Source: an uncultured Lactobacillus sp. (lineage in GTDB: Bacteria; Bacillota; Bacilli; Lactobacillales; Lactobacillaceae). From it: a DNA stretch of 22,477 nucleotides. The position numbers were made by a program, and so were the translations under genes. Below, piece by piece: positions 16,042-22,477 of the stretch. Position 1 is the stretch's first letter. Every line of letters begins with the position of its first letter. The DNA lies in contig CALFSK010000018.1 of the NCBI GenBank assembly GCA_937916845.1, forward strand, positions 1 through 22,477. The letters are read 5' to 3'. Under the pieces are notes generated by a model. It searched no databases, had not been told where the DNA came from, and saw only the letters and a list, made by a program, of their open reading frames with translations.

Positions 16042-16974
16042 TTGACGCAACAACATCATTTACGGGGCGTTATTCTAGCGAGTATCGCCTGTATTCTTTG
16101 GGGCATCTCAGGGGTCGCTGCGAGTACCCTCTTCATCAGCAACCCGCGTTTAACGGCCATCTGGTTAACGGAAGTTCGGATGATCAGTGCTGGCCTTATT
16201 TTACTTATCTGGGGACAGTTAGCGGGACAACACCCGGTAGCCATTTGGAAACAGCCCCGCACAGCTTGGCAGGTCGTTAGCTACGGCTTACTGGGGCTTA
16301 TCCCAGTACAATGGTGCTACTTCGAAGCCGTTCGGGTCGGTAATGCCCCGATTGCAACCATCATCCAGTTCTTAGGACCATTCATTATTACGTTTTACTT
16401 TCTATTTTTTAAACACGTTATCCCTAAACGGATTGAAGTCGTCGGCATGATCATGGCCTTTATTGGCACATTACTCATCGTGACGCACGGTCACCTTAAC
16501 AGCTTGGCCATCTCACCAGTAATTCTATTTTGGGGTGGCCTGTCAGCCATCGGGGTCGCAACTAACACCTTGATTCCACGGTCAATCTTGCCAAAATTTG
16601 GCGCCCTTTCTGTGACTGGCTGGGGGTTACTAGTTGCCGGATTGTTCCTGACAGCATTTCAACCGATGTGGCGCGTTCACTTAACCGTCAATGCGTTTCA
16701 AATCGCCCTACTCATGGTGATTATCATTTTCGGTACCGTGGTGCCATTTTTGATGTTTGCGCACAGTTTGAGCTATATTTTACCAACAACGGCTAGTTTA
16801 CTAGACGCCTTTGAACCATTGGCCGCAACGATCTTTTCCGTGCTCTTCTTAAACGTTCAGCTCACGAGCTTTGATTTGATTGGTGGACTGCTGATTATTT
16901 TGGCCGTCATGGCGTTATCGTTGAACATGCATAAGATTCTGCTACGTTTTCACCGGCGCCGAACGGATTCATAA
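16042..16974 (+). CDS. EamA-family (drug/metabolite) transporter
   Basis: The 310-residue protein has ten hydrophobic helices in two EamA repeats, typical of the 10-TMS drug/metabolite exporter family. Motifs include ILWGISGVAA near the N-terminus and ALLDAFEPLAATIFSVLFL in the ninth-tenth helix region, the usual EamA C-terminal signature. Members export amino acids, metabolites or drugs; the substrate here is unknown. I chose the TTG at 16042-16044 because AAAGGG stands eight bases before it. A GTG at 16033 and a TTG at 16009 are in frame but badly placed. It is a single gene on the opposite strand to its left neighbours, 53 bp before ssrA, with no clear terminator between. Confidence 0.87.
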   Translation: MTQQHHLRGVILASIACILWGISGVAASTLFISNPRLTAIWLTEVRMISAGLILLIWGQLAGQHPVAIWKQPRTAWQVVSYGLLGLIPVQWCYFEAVRVGNAPIATIIQFLGPFIITFYFLFFKHVIPKRIEVVGMIMAFIGTLLIVTHGHLNSLAISPVILFWGGLSAIGVATNTLIPRSILPKFGALSVTGWGLLVAGLFLTAFQPMWRVHLTVNAFQIALLMVIIIFGTVVPFLMFAHSLSYILPTTASLLDAFEPLAATIFSVLFLNVQLTSFDLIGGLLIILAVMALSLNMHKILLRFHRRRTDS

Positions 16975-16983
16975 ACATAATAG

Positions 16984-17012
16984 TTGGCACGATATAACAG
17001 CTATGCTAAACT
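16984..17012 (+). promoter_or_regulatory. ssrA promoter
   Basis: TTGGCA (16984-16989), 17 bp, then TAAACT (17007-17012) preceded by TGC, making an extended -10. The predicted start is a few bases before the mature 5' end of tmRNA, as expected for a processed precursor. Confidence 0.65.
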
Positions 17013-17027
17013 AGTAGTGTTGAATTT

Positions 17028-17392
17028 GGGGGTGTTCTGGATTCGACAGGTATAGTTTGAGTTCGGATTGCGTTTCGTGCATGCATCACGTTAAAATGCC
17101 CAGTTTATTATAACTGCAAAAAATAATAACAATTCTTACGCTTTAGCTGCTTAATAGGCGCTTAACGTAGATCCTCCCAGGATCGTCCATGTCCTGGATC
17201 TGGGTCCTAAATTTAGTGGACTTACGCTCAATGCTTCCACCTGGAGCAACGAGAAGAGACTAATCAGGTTAGCTGTTGCTGAGTGCCCTGACATACGGCG
17301 TTTGTAACGGCGAAATTTAAATAGTATGAATATGAGCGTAGATATTCGAAGGGCAATATGCTTGGACGCGAGTTCGACTCTCGCCACCTCCA
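17028..17392 (+). ncRNA. ssrA: tmRNA (transfer-messenger RNA)
   Basis: The 5' end GGGGGTGTTCTGGATTCGAC is the diagnostic tmRNA start. The 3' end GTTCGACTCTCGCCACCTCCA forms the T arm and the acceptor strand: GGGGGUG pairs with CACCUCC, leaving A as discriminator. The CCA is not encoded, because the next bases are TAACAC. Length is about 365 nt. tmRNA with SmpB rescues ribosomes stalled on broken messages and tags the product for proteolysis. The tag reading frame lies at 17116-17154. The 3' end is intact although the integrated element begins there, so the gene should be functional: the element supplies or preserves the terminal bases, the usual outcome for integration into RNA genes. Confidence 0.97.
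17116..17154 (+). other. tmRNA tag reading frame
   Basis: Starting at the resume codon GCA, twelve codons encode AKNNNNSYALAA and end at TAA (17152-17154), followed in frame by TAG. The ALAA ending is the ClpXP/ClpAP recognition signal. The sequence is characteristic of the L. plantarum group. Confidence 0.9.
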
Positions 17393-17492
17393 TAACACTG
17401 TTTCACGTAATTTCAACGGTTCGCTAAACCCTTGATATGACCGCATTCTAGGCTATAAGATATTTTCTTAATTTCATTAAGTTTGATACTCG

Positions 17493-17514
17493 GGATAGTC
17501 AAAAGGATAGTCAA
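17493..17514. repeat. Twin GGATAGTCAA repeat near the attachment site
   Basis: GGATAGTCAA occurs at 17493-17502 and again at 17505-17514, 12 bp apart and about 100 bp from the ssrA end. Closely spaced short direct repeats next to an attachment core are typical of integrase arm-binding sites. This function is inferred from position only. Confidence 0.45.
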
Positions 17515-17540
17515 TTTATTCAAGAAGTAGCGGGCACAAA

Positions 17541-17585
17541 AAATAAGCATCCGGTTTAACTGTTAAAGTTGCCGGGTGCTTATTT
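17541..17585. terminator. Hairpin terminator after ssrA
   Basis: AAATAAGCATCCGG (17541-17554) pairs with CCGGGTGCTTATTT (17572-17585) with one G-T mismatch, and inside it TTTAAC can pair with GTTAAA. A and T runs on both sides suggest bidirectional use. It would stop ssrA transcripts or element transcripts coming from the right. Confidence 0.75.
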
Positions 17586-17900
17586 GTATTCTGATATTTT
17601 AAACATCAATCATGTTTGCTACTTAAAGCCTATTTTTAGCTGTTTTGCATCCGTCTGGTGTAATTATACTCGGAATGATTTAAAATCGCTTAGAAGTGAA
17701 TTTAGGTGCCAATAGCAAAGCCTCACAGAACGTTCGTTCGTGTACTGATAAAAACTTTCCAAAAAATCATGCTTTTACGCAAGGTGGCTTCTATGTGTAT
17801 TGCTTTCCTAAATAAGAGGGTAGCGGGGGTCTGTTTGAATCAGTCCCACTAATAGTTGAGGGTTGTAGCAAATAAATTTGCTTACTATTTTGACTTTTAT

Positions 17901-18269
17901 TTAATCATTCATGACATATTTATCATTTAATACGCCATTCAACAAGCCTTTTAATTCGGCAAAGTTTGTATCAATCACTTTATTATATCGATTCTGGATC
18001 GAAATACCTTGTTGTCGTAATGGTTCACCATACTCTTCGGCTTCACTACGACTTGAAGCAATGAAATAGCCTTTCTGTTCTCCACTACGAGGCGCAACGA
18101 TCGGGATTTCGTGGACTACAATTAGATGGCTAATTAACGCAGATAGAGTGCGAATATTTAATCCTGTTAGCTGTTCTAGTTCTTTACACGATGGGTGATG
18201 TCCGTTCACTCCTAAAGGTAGATGATTGACTACTAAAGCTTCTTTTTCATTTAAAATAGTTTTTTTCAC
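17901..18269 (-). CDS. Small winged-helix-like protein of the element
   Basis: The 122-residue product begins at a GTG (18267-18269) with a weak GAAAGAAG ribosome site. Residues about 10-75 look like a winged helix: a Cys/Glu-rich first helix (SCKELEQLTGL), a recognition-like helix (NIRTLSALISHLIVVHEI) and a wing (APRSGEQKGYFIASS). The tail has SEAEEYGEPLRQQGISIQNRYN, a pattern I associate with small phage and satellite DNA-binding proteins. It is the only gene between the helicase and ssrA, on the same strand, separated from the helicase by 365 bp of AT-rich DNA. It could regulate transcription or help replication. I do not recognise a named family. Confidence 0.65.
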   Translation of the reverse strand: MKKTILNEKEALVVNHLPLGVNGHHPSCKELEQLTGLNIRTLSALISHLIVVHEIPIVAPRSGEQKGYFIASSRSEAEEYGEPLRQQGISIQNRYNKVIDTNFAELKGLLNGVLNDKYVMND

Positions 18270-18410
18270 GTTTAATTGCTTCTTTCTTTAATTAATGTAT
18301 TTTGTAATTGAGCTTATCCCAATGTTCACGGCATTCTTAGCATTTCCCTTACATTACAATTTTTATTCCAATCTTTTTATATACAAATTGGCATTTCACA
18401 AAGGATGCAC

Positions 18411-18559
18411 TACTAATATACTAATTTATCTATATATATACTTTTTAAAATAAATAAAGTAACCTTGTAACAGAAAGCTGTAATCCATTGATATCAAAGA
18501 GATTTGGGACGTTTCAAAAAAGTTATAAAGTGGCTATCGTTACAAGTTTATTCTGTAAC
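18411..18559. other. Candidate replication origin of the element
   Basis: A strongly AT-rich stretch (18411-18459, with TATATATATA and A/T runs) is followed by repeated GTAAC motifs at 18459-18463, 18467-18471 and 18555-18559, plus an inverted GTTAC at 18539-18543. CTTGTAAC (18464-18471) and GTTACAAG (18539-18546) are exact inverted copies. SaPI-type islands have their origin just downstream of the primase-helicase gene, as iterons next to an AT-rich zone. Position and makeup fit, but the motif is short. Confidence 0.35.
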
Positions 18560-18626
18560 TGTTGCTCTAACAGACTATTTATTCAATCTTGTTCACTAAT
18601 TTTTTTGGGAGATTGGGAGTGGTTTT

Positions 18627-18654
18627 TGGTGGGATTACTTTGGTGGGATTACTT
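18627..18654. repeat. 14-bp tandem duplication at the end of the helicase gene
   Basis: TGGTGGGATTACTT occurs twice with no gap (18627-18640 and 18641-18654). The unit length is not a multiple of three, and the stop codon of the helicase frame lies in the distal copy. Removing one copy would extend the protein by about ten residues in another frame, so the present C-terminus (VIPPK) may be a product of the duplication. Confidence 0.7.
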
Positions 18655-20455
18655 GGAAAACTCGTTTTGATTTTCCATCAACATACGTCACAGTTAACGC
18701 AAGGCCTAGCTCGTTCTCTAGGGTATCTTTAAATACACGTTTAGATTGAACGTTATAGTCGTTCCGTTCCGCCCAAACCCTGTACTCTTCATAGGCATCG
18801 GGTGACGTTTTGCCAACTATCTTTTCTGGTTTGTTGTAGTGAATATATTCAAGAATACTATTATTTTCTTCATGATAGTTTTTGTTGAAGTCATTTAACG
18901 TTTGACTGTTTGTAAAGGCGTTCTGCTTGTACAAACGGACATAACCGTCAACCATTAATTTTAACCAATATTTTAATGCTTCCGGAGTGGTAATATCTGA
19001 AATGAAAGTTGCTGACGGTTTCTTTGGTTTATTGTACATTGGACACCACACAACCCGACGCTTGTATGCTTCACTCTTTTCGAATGATTTTAAGACATGA
19101 TTGGTAGTAAAAATAAGGGTAGTTGATAACGAAGTGAATACCGGCGCTTTATAAAGAGGACGTAAACTAATATTATCAGCGGTTGAAATATTTTTGAGTG
19201 TTCTCATTTCTCTCCCGTTAATCGGTGCATCTTCTACGTCATCCCCAAGATTAACCAATTTACCGAGTAAGGCGTAAACATAACGTTCGTCTGCTAGTTG
19301 CTCAACAGATAGTGAACTGATATTCTCATTTCCCAAGATTTTCCGAATAATCTGTAATAAAGTTCCCTTCCCATTACCACCATCACCAACAAAGAAGAAA
19401 AATTTACTGATTGCTCGAATTCTTTCCTTATTAGTAAATAATGTATAGCCTAATATTTCTTCAATTACTTTACGATAGCCACCATCATTGCTGGTTAGGT
19501 TGTTCAGATAATTGTCAATCATAGGAACAGGATCGCATTCATTGTGGTACGGAATGTCAATAAAATACGGTGTAAAATCATCCGACAAAGTTTCAATAAA
19601 TTTTCCATCTCGTAGAGTTCCATTCTTTAACCGAATATCAAAAACCTGTTCTTCTGAAATTGGTTTTAGACGCACACCGATCTGATAAAAGACCTCCTCA
19701 AGATATCTTCTCTTTTGTCCATAGCAATACATAAAAATATAACGGCGCAACTCATCATCATTCTGTCGGTACCAGTCCAACAAGGTAGGACGAAACCATA
19801 ATTGCCCCCGATAACTTACAATTTTCATATCATCGATCATAGCTTCCGCAATATCACTTTCCCCATCTTCGACAGCCTGAATATTCATGTCACGGGTGAT
19901 GTTACGTAATTCATTAGCCGGTAATGGTTCGGCAAAAATATGTTCATTAATAATTTCAATATAAGTCATCCATAACGGATATTTTTCAATCAACTCACGA
20001 TGCCAGAATAACTTTTTATCGCGTTCATCTTCCGCGGTCAACCCTAATAAATTCTCGCTCTTACGACATGCTCGAAAGAAATCAGGGAAAGGTTCGCGCT
20101 TGCCATGATTAACAACTTCTAGCGCTTTGCCATTTTGTTTAACCGTGACAGCATCCGTATTAGCTTTATGCTTATATGTCACTTCAAAACCGAGCACACT
20201 TATAGCACTCGCACCGCGGAAACCATGATATTTTTTAAAATAGAAGTTCGCGCCGTGATCCGTATAAACAATTTCAGTTCTGATACCGAGCTTATCTACC
20301 AAATAGTTAATTTGTTCTCGTGTTAGTGCATTAATTTCAATAACTAGATCATCATCGGTTAATAAATATCCGGCGTTGTCGAATGTTTCAATATTCTGTG
20401 CGGTTTCTGCGTTAATACTTGGGCAATTTTTACCCGGTTCAAATTTTATATACAT
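18635..20455 (-). CDS. Primase / superfamily 3 helicase (P4/D5 family replication protein)
   Basis: Replicates the element: it probably recognises the origin, primes and unwinds. The 606-residue protein has an N-terminal primase-related part (about 1-130, with YTDHGANFYFKK at 64-75 and LGFEVTYKHK at 88-97), a D5-N-type middle region and an SF3 helicase. Walker A is GDGGNGKG (357-364), the Walker B-like acidic patch GDDVED is at 404-409, the polar sensor ends TTNH (450-453), and an arginine pair (466-467) may act in trans. A winged-helix-like C-terminal part (about 535-600) follows. The start ATG has an AAGGA ribosome site. It is in the minus-strand operon of the island. The C-terminal end may have been altered by a 14-bp duplication. 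It lacks the acidic residues of a full primase-polymerase domain that I would expect, so primase activity is uncertain. Confidence 0.85.
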   Translation of the reverse strand: MYIKFEPGKNCPSINAETAQNIETFDNAGYLLTDDDLVIEINALTREQINYLVDKLGIRTEIVYTDHGANFYFKKYHGFRGASAISVLGFEVTYKHKANTDAVTVKQNGKALEVVNHGKREPFPDFFRACRKSENLLGLTAEDERDKKLFWHRELIEKYPLWMTYIEIINEHIFAEPLPANELRNITRDMNIQAVEDGESDIAEAMIDDMKIVSYRGQLWFRPTLLDWYRQNDDELRRYIFMYCYGQKRRYLEEVFYQIGVRLKPISEEQVFDIRLKNGTLRDGKFIETLSDDFTPYFIDIPYHNECDPVPMIDNYLNNLTSNDGGYRKVIEEILGYTLFTNKERIRAISKFFFFVGDGGNGKGTLLQIIRKILGNENISSLSVEQLADERYVYALLGKLVNLGDDVEDAPINGREMRTLKNISTADNISLRPLYKAPVFTSLSTTLIFTTNHVLKSFEKSEAYKRRVVWCPMYNKPKKPSATFISDITTPEALKYWLKLMVDGYVRLYKQNAFTNSQTLNDFNKNYHEENNSILEYIHYNKPEKIVGKTSPDAYEEYRVWAERNDYNVQSKRVFKDTLENELGLALTVTYVDGKSKRVFQVIPPK

Positions 20456-20538
20456 TTTTCCAGTCCTTTTTTATTCTAAATACGCCGTATCAACAAAATC
20501 ATGTCATATAAACGTATTCTGTGAGTCTTTTAAAATCG

Positions 20539-20793
20539 TTACTTAGTAGTTGTACCTAGATGTTCAATAAAACGCGTTGTGTTAATAACCTGATCTACAT
20601 CTTGTTTCCCGTGTTCCGTGTTGACACGAATAACGTGAATTTGTTGCAACAGTTCACGCTTCTGATCAGGTTTCATACTTGCATCGCTAACCAGTTCTCC
20701 AAGATAGCCTAGTTGAACTAAACATCCCTGCATTGTTCGTGAACCATGTTTAAGAATTTCTTTACTTGGCGTATTGTTACTGTGAATTAACAT
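20539..20793 (-). CDS. Small element protein of unknown function
   Basis: The 84-residue, mostly helical product contains a charged central stretch (MKPDQKRELLQQIHVIRVN) and no membrane segment. I place the start at the ATG 20791-20793, because the in-frame GTG at 20805 overlaps the AAAGG ribosome site itself. It sits between the excisionase-like gene and the helicase in the same orientation, a place where islands and phages carry short replication or regulation genes. No family recognised. Confidence 0.6.
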   Translation of the reverse strand: MLIHSNNTPSKEILKHGSRTMQGCLVQLGYLGELVSDASMKPDQKRELLQQIHVIRVNTEHGKQDVDQVINTTRFIEHLGTTTK

Positions 20794-20875
20794 ATTTATA
20801 ATCACCTTTCATTATTATGTGTTGGGTTATTACCGTGAATTGTACTCGCTACGACTTATTTTTTTTGATTAACCC

Positions 20876-21151
20876 TTAGTGATCGGCTAAAAGCCATTGA
20901 TCGATTTCAGACTTGTAAAACAGCGTTGAACCTTCGTGAACGTGTGACGGTAAACCCGATAGACACCATTTATTAAAAGTGTTGTAGCTAACCCCTACAT
21001 ACTTGCAGGCTTCATTCTTTTTTAGCCACTGTTTATTCATACCTGTGGCTTGTTTAGCTTCGTTGATACCGTTTGTTATTAACGTGTATACGTAATTGCG
21101 CAAGTTTGTTTCTTGATTGTTATCTAAGATAACTTTTAAACTATTATCCAT
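20876..21151 (-). CDS. Excisionase-like helix-turn-helix protein
   Basis: The 91-residue protein ends in a MerR-like/HTH_17 DNA-binding domain (about 42-90): WLKKNEACKYVGVSYNTFNK forms the helix-turn-helix and FYKSEIDQWLL the following strand and helix. This arrangement is common in excisionases and Xis-like regulators of islands and phages. The N-terminal 40 residues are helical with no known motif. It is the first gene of the minus-strand operon, divergent from the repressor, with a strong AAGGAG ribosome site. Its promoter is overlapped downstream by operator copies. The role in excision is inferred from domain and position. Confidence 0.75.
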   Translation of the reverse strand: MDNSLKVILDNNQETNLRNYVYTLITNGINEAKQATGMNKQWLKKNEACKYVGVSYNTFNKWCLSGLPSHVHEGSTLFYKSEIDQWLLADH

Positions 21152-21182
21152 TAATTAAGCTCCTTTCCGTCTTTTTGTAAAA

Positions 21183-21310
21183 GATACTTTAAATTAATTT
21201 TTGTAAAGTATCCTTTCTTTTGGAACATTCACAATAATACACCAATGTTTTTATAAGTCAACCTTTTATTTGAAATTAATTTAAAATGTTTTAAATTAAA
21301 AGATACTTTA
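21183..21310. promoter_or_regulatory. Operator sites GATACTTTA in the divergent control region
   Basis: Three exact copies: GATACTTTA at 21183-21191, its inverse TAAAGTATC at 21204-21212, and GATACTTTA at 21302-21310. The first two form an inverted pair with centres 21 bp apart, two helical turns, in the leader of the minus-strand operon. The third lies just before the -35 of the repressor promoter. This is the expected arrangement for a CI-like repressor acting on both promoters. Confidence 0.65.
21234..21261 (-). promoter_or_regulatory. Promoter of the minus-strand replication operon
   Basis: TTGACT (21256-21261), 16 bp, TATTAT (21234-21239) on the minus strand. Transcription would start near 21227 and run straight into the inverted operator pair. 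Confidence 0.65.
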
Positions 21311-21318
21311 TTTTTATG

Positions 21319-21348
21319 TTGTCAAAGCATATTGAATTAATATATAAT
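21319..21348 (+). promoter_or_regulatory. Promoter of the repressor-integrase operon
   Basis: TTGTCA (21319-21324), 18 bp, TATAAT (21343-21348). The start would be near 21355, leaving a short leader to the repressor ATG at 21372. Confidence 0.7.
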
Positions 21349-21371
21349 TAATTGAAAGTTGAGGTGTAACA

Positions 21372-22031
21372 ATGTTAAAAAACAATTTAGAAAAGATAAT
21401 GAAAGAAAAAAAGTTAACCATCACTGATTTAGATAATGCAATTCCAAACCTTTCCCGCCCAACAATTACCAATCTGGTTCAAAATAAAAGTAAAATGGTT
21501 CGCTTTGATACCATCGATATTTTATGTCAATTTCTTGATATTACTCCCACAGAATTTTTTTCATACTACAAATATGAATACAGTTTTGATTGCAAAATAA
21601 ATAACTTAGAAACAGCGCTTCTAGAAGACGGAAACGACTTAGTCTACTTAACAATTAAATCAACCGACATCGATCTATTTCTATTAGAGGGAGTAACTAA
21701 AACAACCTTCGCAACTTTGAAGCTAAAAATATTCAGCGATAAAAATAAGCTTTTGTCTACCTCGTTAGTACCCAACGGCCACAATCTACTTCAATTTTCC
21801 ATGGTTGCAGATTCTAACAACTTCGAAAAATTTAATTTATTCTGGACTAAACAAATACCGCAAGAATTTAGACTGGAATTGCAAAACCAATTACTTACAC
21901 TTATTACAACAAAAATCCAAGAATACCTGAAATCTGATATTGGAGATTCTAAGTATAAATTGCTTGCTCCTTTTAACGCCTACACACAACAAAAAGTTGT
22001 TAAAATCGGTGATGATCCTACGCTGGTTTAG
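21372..22031 (+). CDS. CI/Cro-type transcriptional repressor of the element
   Basis: The 219-residue protein has an N-terminal XRE-type HTH domain (about 5-62), with NLSRPTITNLVQNKSK as the turn and recognition helix and FLDITPTEFF closing the domain. The remaining 150 residues are a beta-rich region of unknown fold, without the Ser-Lys pair of a LexA-like self-cleaving domain that I could see. That fits a Stl-like repressor, which is released by binding an inducing phage protein rather than by SOS cleavage. The inference is from lack of the motif only. The ribosome site GAGGTG precedes the ATG by eight bases. It is followed 51 bp later by the integrase remnant on the same strand. Its own promoter and the divergent one share operators. 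Confidence 0.85.
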   Translation: MLKNNLEKIMKEKKLTITDLDNAIPNLSRPTITNLVQNKSKMVRFDTIDILCQFLDITPTEFFSYYKYEYSFDCKINNLETALLEDGNDLVYLTIKSTDIDLFLLEGVTKTTFATLKLKIFSDKNKLLSTSLVPNGHNLLQFSMVADSNNFEKFNLFWTKQIPQEFRLELQNQLLTLITTKIQEYLKSDIGDSKYKLLAPFNAYTQQKVVKIGDDPTLV

Positions 22032-22082
22032 AATACCGCCATACATATCTTTTGTGCTCGCTACGCAGGAGGATATTAAAAT

Positions 22083-22439
22083 ATGGCAAAGATTAAAGAA
22101 TATACTAAAAGAGATGGCTCTAAATTCTACATGTTTAGGCTATACGCAGGTTTAAACCCTGCCACGGGCAAGAAACAGTACACTACTCGAAGAGGGTTTT
22201 AAACGGCCCAAGAAGCTAATTTAGCAATGGCAAAATTAACTATTGAAATTAGCGAGGGAAACTACAACACTAAGCCGGTTGAAACGTACAGAGATATTTA
22301 TAATATTTGGATTGTTGACTATAAAACCACGGTAAAAGAAAGTACGTATAACAAAACCCTAGGGTACTTTAAAAACCACCTATTGCCCGCTTTTGGTGAT
22401 ATGAAACTGGATAAGATAACCGAGATGCTCCTATCCTAG
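22083..22439 (+). pseudogene. Broken tyrosine-type integrase (N-terminal part)
   Basis: From the ATG at 22083 (GGAGG eleven bases before it) the frame reads as an N-terminal arm-binding domain of a phage integrase: MAKIKEYTKRDGSKFYMFR, then GLNPATGKKQYTTRRGF. A TAA at 22200-22202 interrupts it; an AAA codon there would restore the usual RRGFKT-type sequence. The frame then continues into the core-binding domain (NIWIVDYKTTVKESTYNKT, then HLLPAFGDMKLDKIT). After about 22421 the resemblance to integrases fades (EMLLS) and TAG follows at 22437-22439. The catalytic domain is missing from the window. Either another disrupting sequence joins at about 22421 or a second nonsense mutation occurs there. 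The frame reopens to the window end, so both remain possible. The gene is not expected to make an active recombinase. Confidence 0.8.
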
Positions 22440-22477
22440 TATTTGGTACATAAATTTCTGAACAGTTGTGCCATAAT

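Larger units (their letters stand above)
17393..17900. other. Non-coding stretch at the left end of the element
   Basis: About 500 bp without a supportable gene. It contains the double GGATAGTCAA repeat, a strong hairpin terminator (both listed separately), and a short perfect inverted repeat AGCAAAT/ATTTGCT around 17868-17883. In intact islands this part would carry packaging or cargo genes, so it may be a deletion scar. Confidence 0.5.
17371..22477. mobile_element. Defective PICI-like integrated element at the ssrA 3' end (right end outside window)
   Basis: The left boundary is inferred to lie in the ssrA T arm/acceptor region, a common site for tyrosine integrases. The order is that of Gram-positive phage-inducible chromosomal islands: integrase and CI-like repressor on one strand, and divergently an excisionase-like protein, a small protein, a primase-helicase and an AT-rich origin candidate. 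No capsid, tail, lysis, terminase or obvious cargo gene is seen. The integrase is damaged. No second copy of the ssrA 3' end occurs in the window, so the other junction is further right or lost. Base composition is lower in GC than the core genes to the left. Confidence 0.75.

Noticed and set aside
17151..17446. Two minus-strand open frames of 60-80 aa
   Set aside because: They are antisense to the tmRNA gene and have no start signals.
18488..18670. 60-aa plus-strand open frame
   Set aside because: It overlaps the helicase end and the origin candidate, with no ribosome site and a random-looking Trp/Phe/Cys-rich product.
20794..20805. GTG start for the small element protein
   Set aside because: The GTG is part of the AAAGGTG ribosome site, so the ATG at 20793 is preferred.
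20841..22070. Repeated CTCGCTACG near 20845 and 22057 as possible attachment cores
   Set aside because: Nine bases only, not related to the ssrA 3' end, and both lie inside the element; chance is likely.

Overview
The window looks like chromosome of a low-to-mid GC Lactobacillaceae species, most likely Lactiplantibacillus plantarum or a close relative. The best clue is the tmRNA: its tag reading frame encodes AKNNNNSYALAA, which I recall as the tag of that group. The housekeeping content (pgi, GlcU-type sugar uptake, UPF0237/UPF0210 pair, EamA transporter, ssrA) and the strong AGGAGG-type ribosome sites fit. No database search was possible, so names rest on recognised motifs.

Region 1 (1-6850, minus strand). 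The left edge holds a tandem array of at least three small peptide genes (45-47 aa, the last cut by the window edge), each with its own ribosome site. They share the core FHVLPGTHTSS, a Ser/Thr-rich middle and the hydrophobic tail LVSALKGLF, and they are the least explained genes here. About 0.7 kb upstream of them lies an exporter operon: a MacB-type ABC ATPase/permease fusion, a TagE-like family 4 glycosyltransferase, and a BmrA-type ABC half-transporter, tightly packed and closed by a strong hairpin terminator. A link between the peptides and this operon is a guess based on proximity.

Region 2 (6850-17400). These are core genes, mostly on the minus strand: a two-helix membrane protein, pgi with a cre-like site in its promoter, a GRP-family sugar transporter, an RlmI-like methyltransferase with unusual catalytic motifs, a histidine kinase/OmpR-type regulator pair (TAATG overlap), and the UPF0237-UPF0210 operon. 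An EamA-family transporter and ssrA follow on the plus strand.

Region 3 (17371-22477). A small integrated element abuts the 3' end of ssrA. Its layout is that of a phage-inducible chromosomal island: a plus-strand CI-like repressor followed by a tyrosine integrase, and a divergent minus-strand operon with an excisionase-like HTH protein, a small unknown protein and a primase/SF3 helicase. Then come an AT-rich possible origin and a winged-helix protein before ssrA. Three copies of GATACTTTA lie between the divergent promoters and are likely operators. The integrase has an in-frame stop and appears truncated, no packaging or cargo genes are visible, and the far attachment site is not in the window. 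The element is therefore probably a defective, reduced island.
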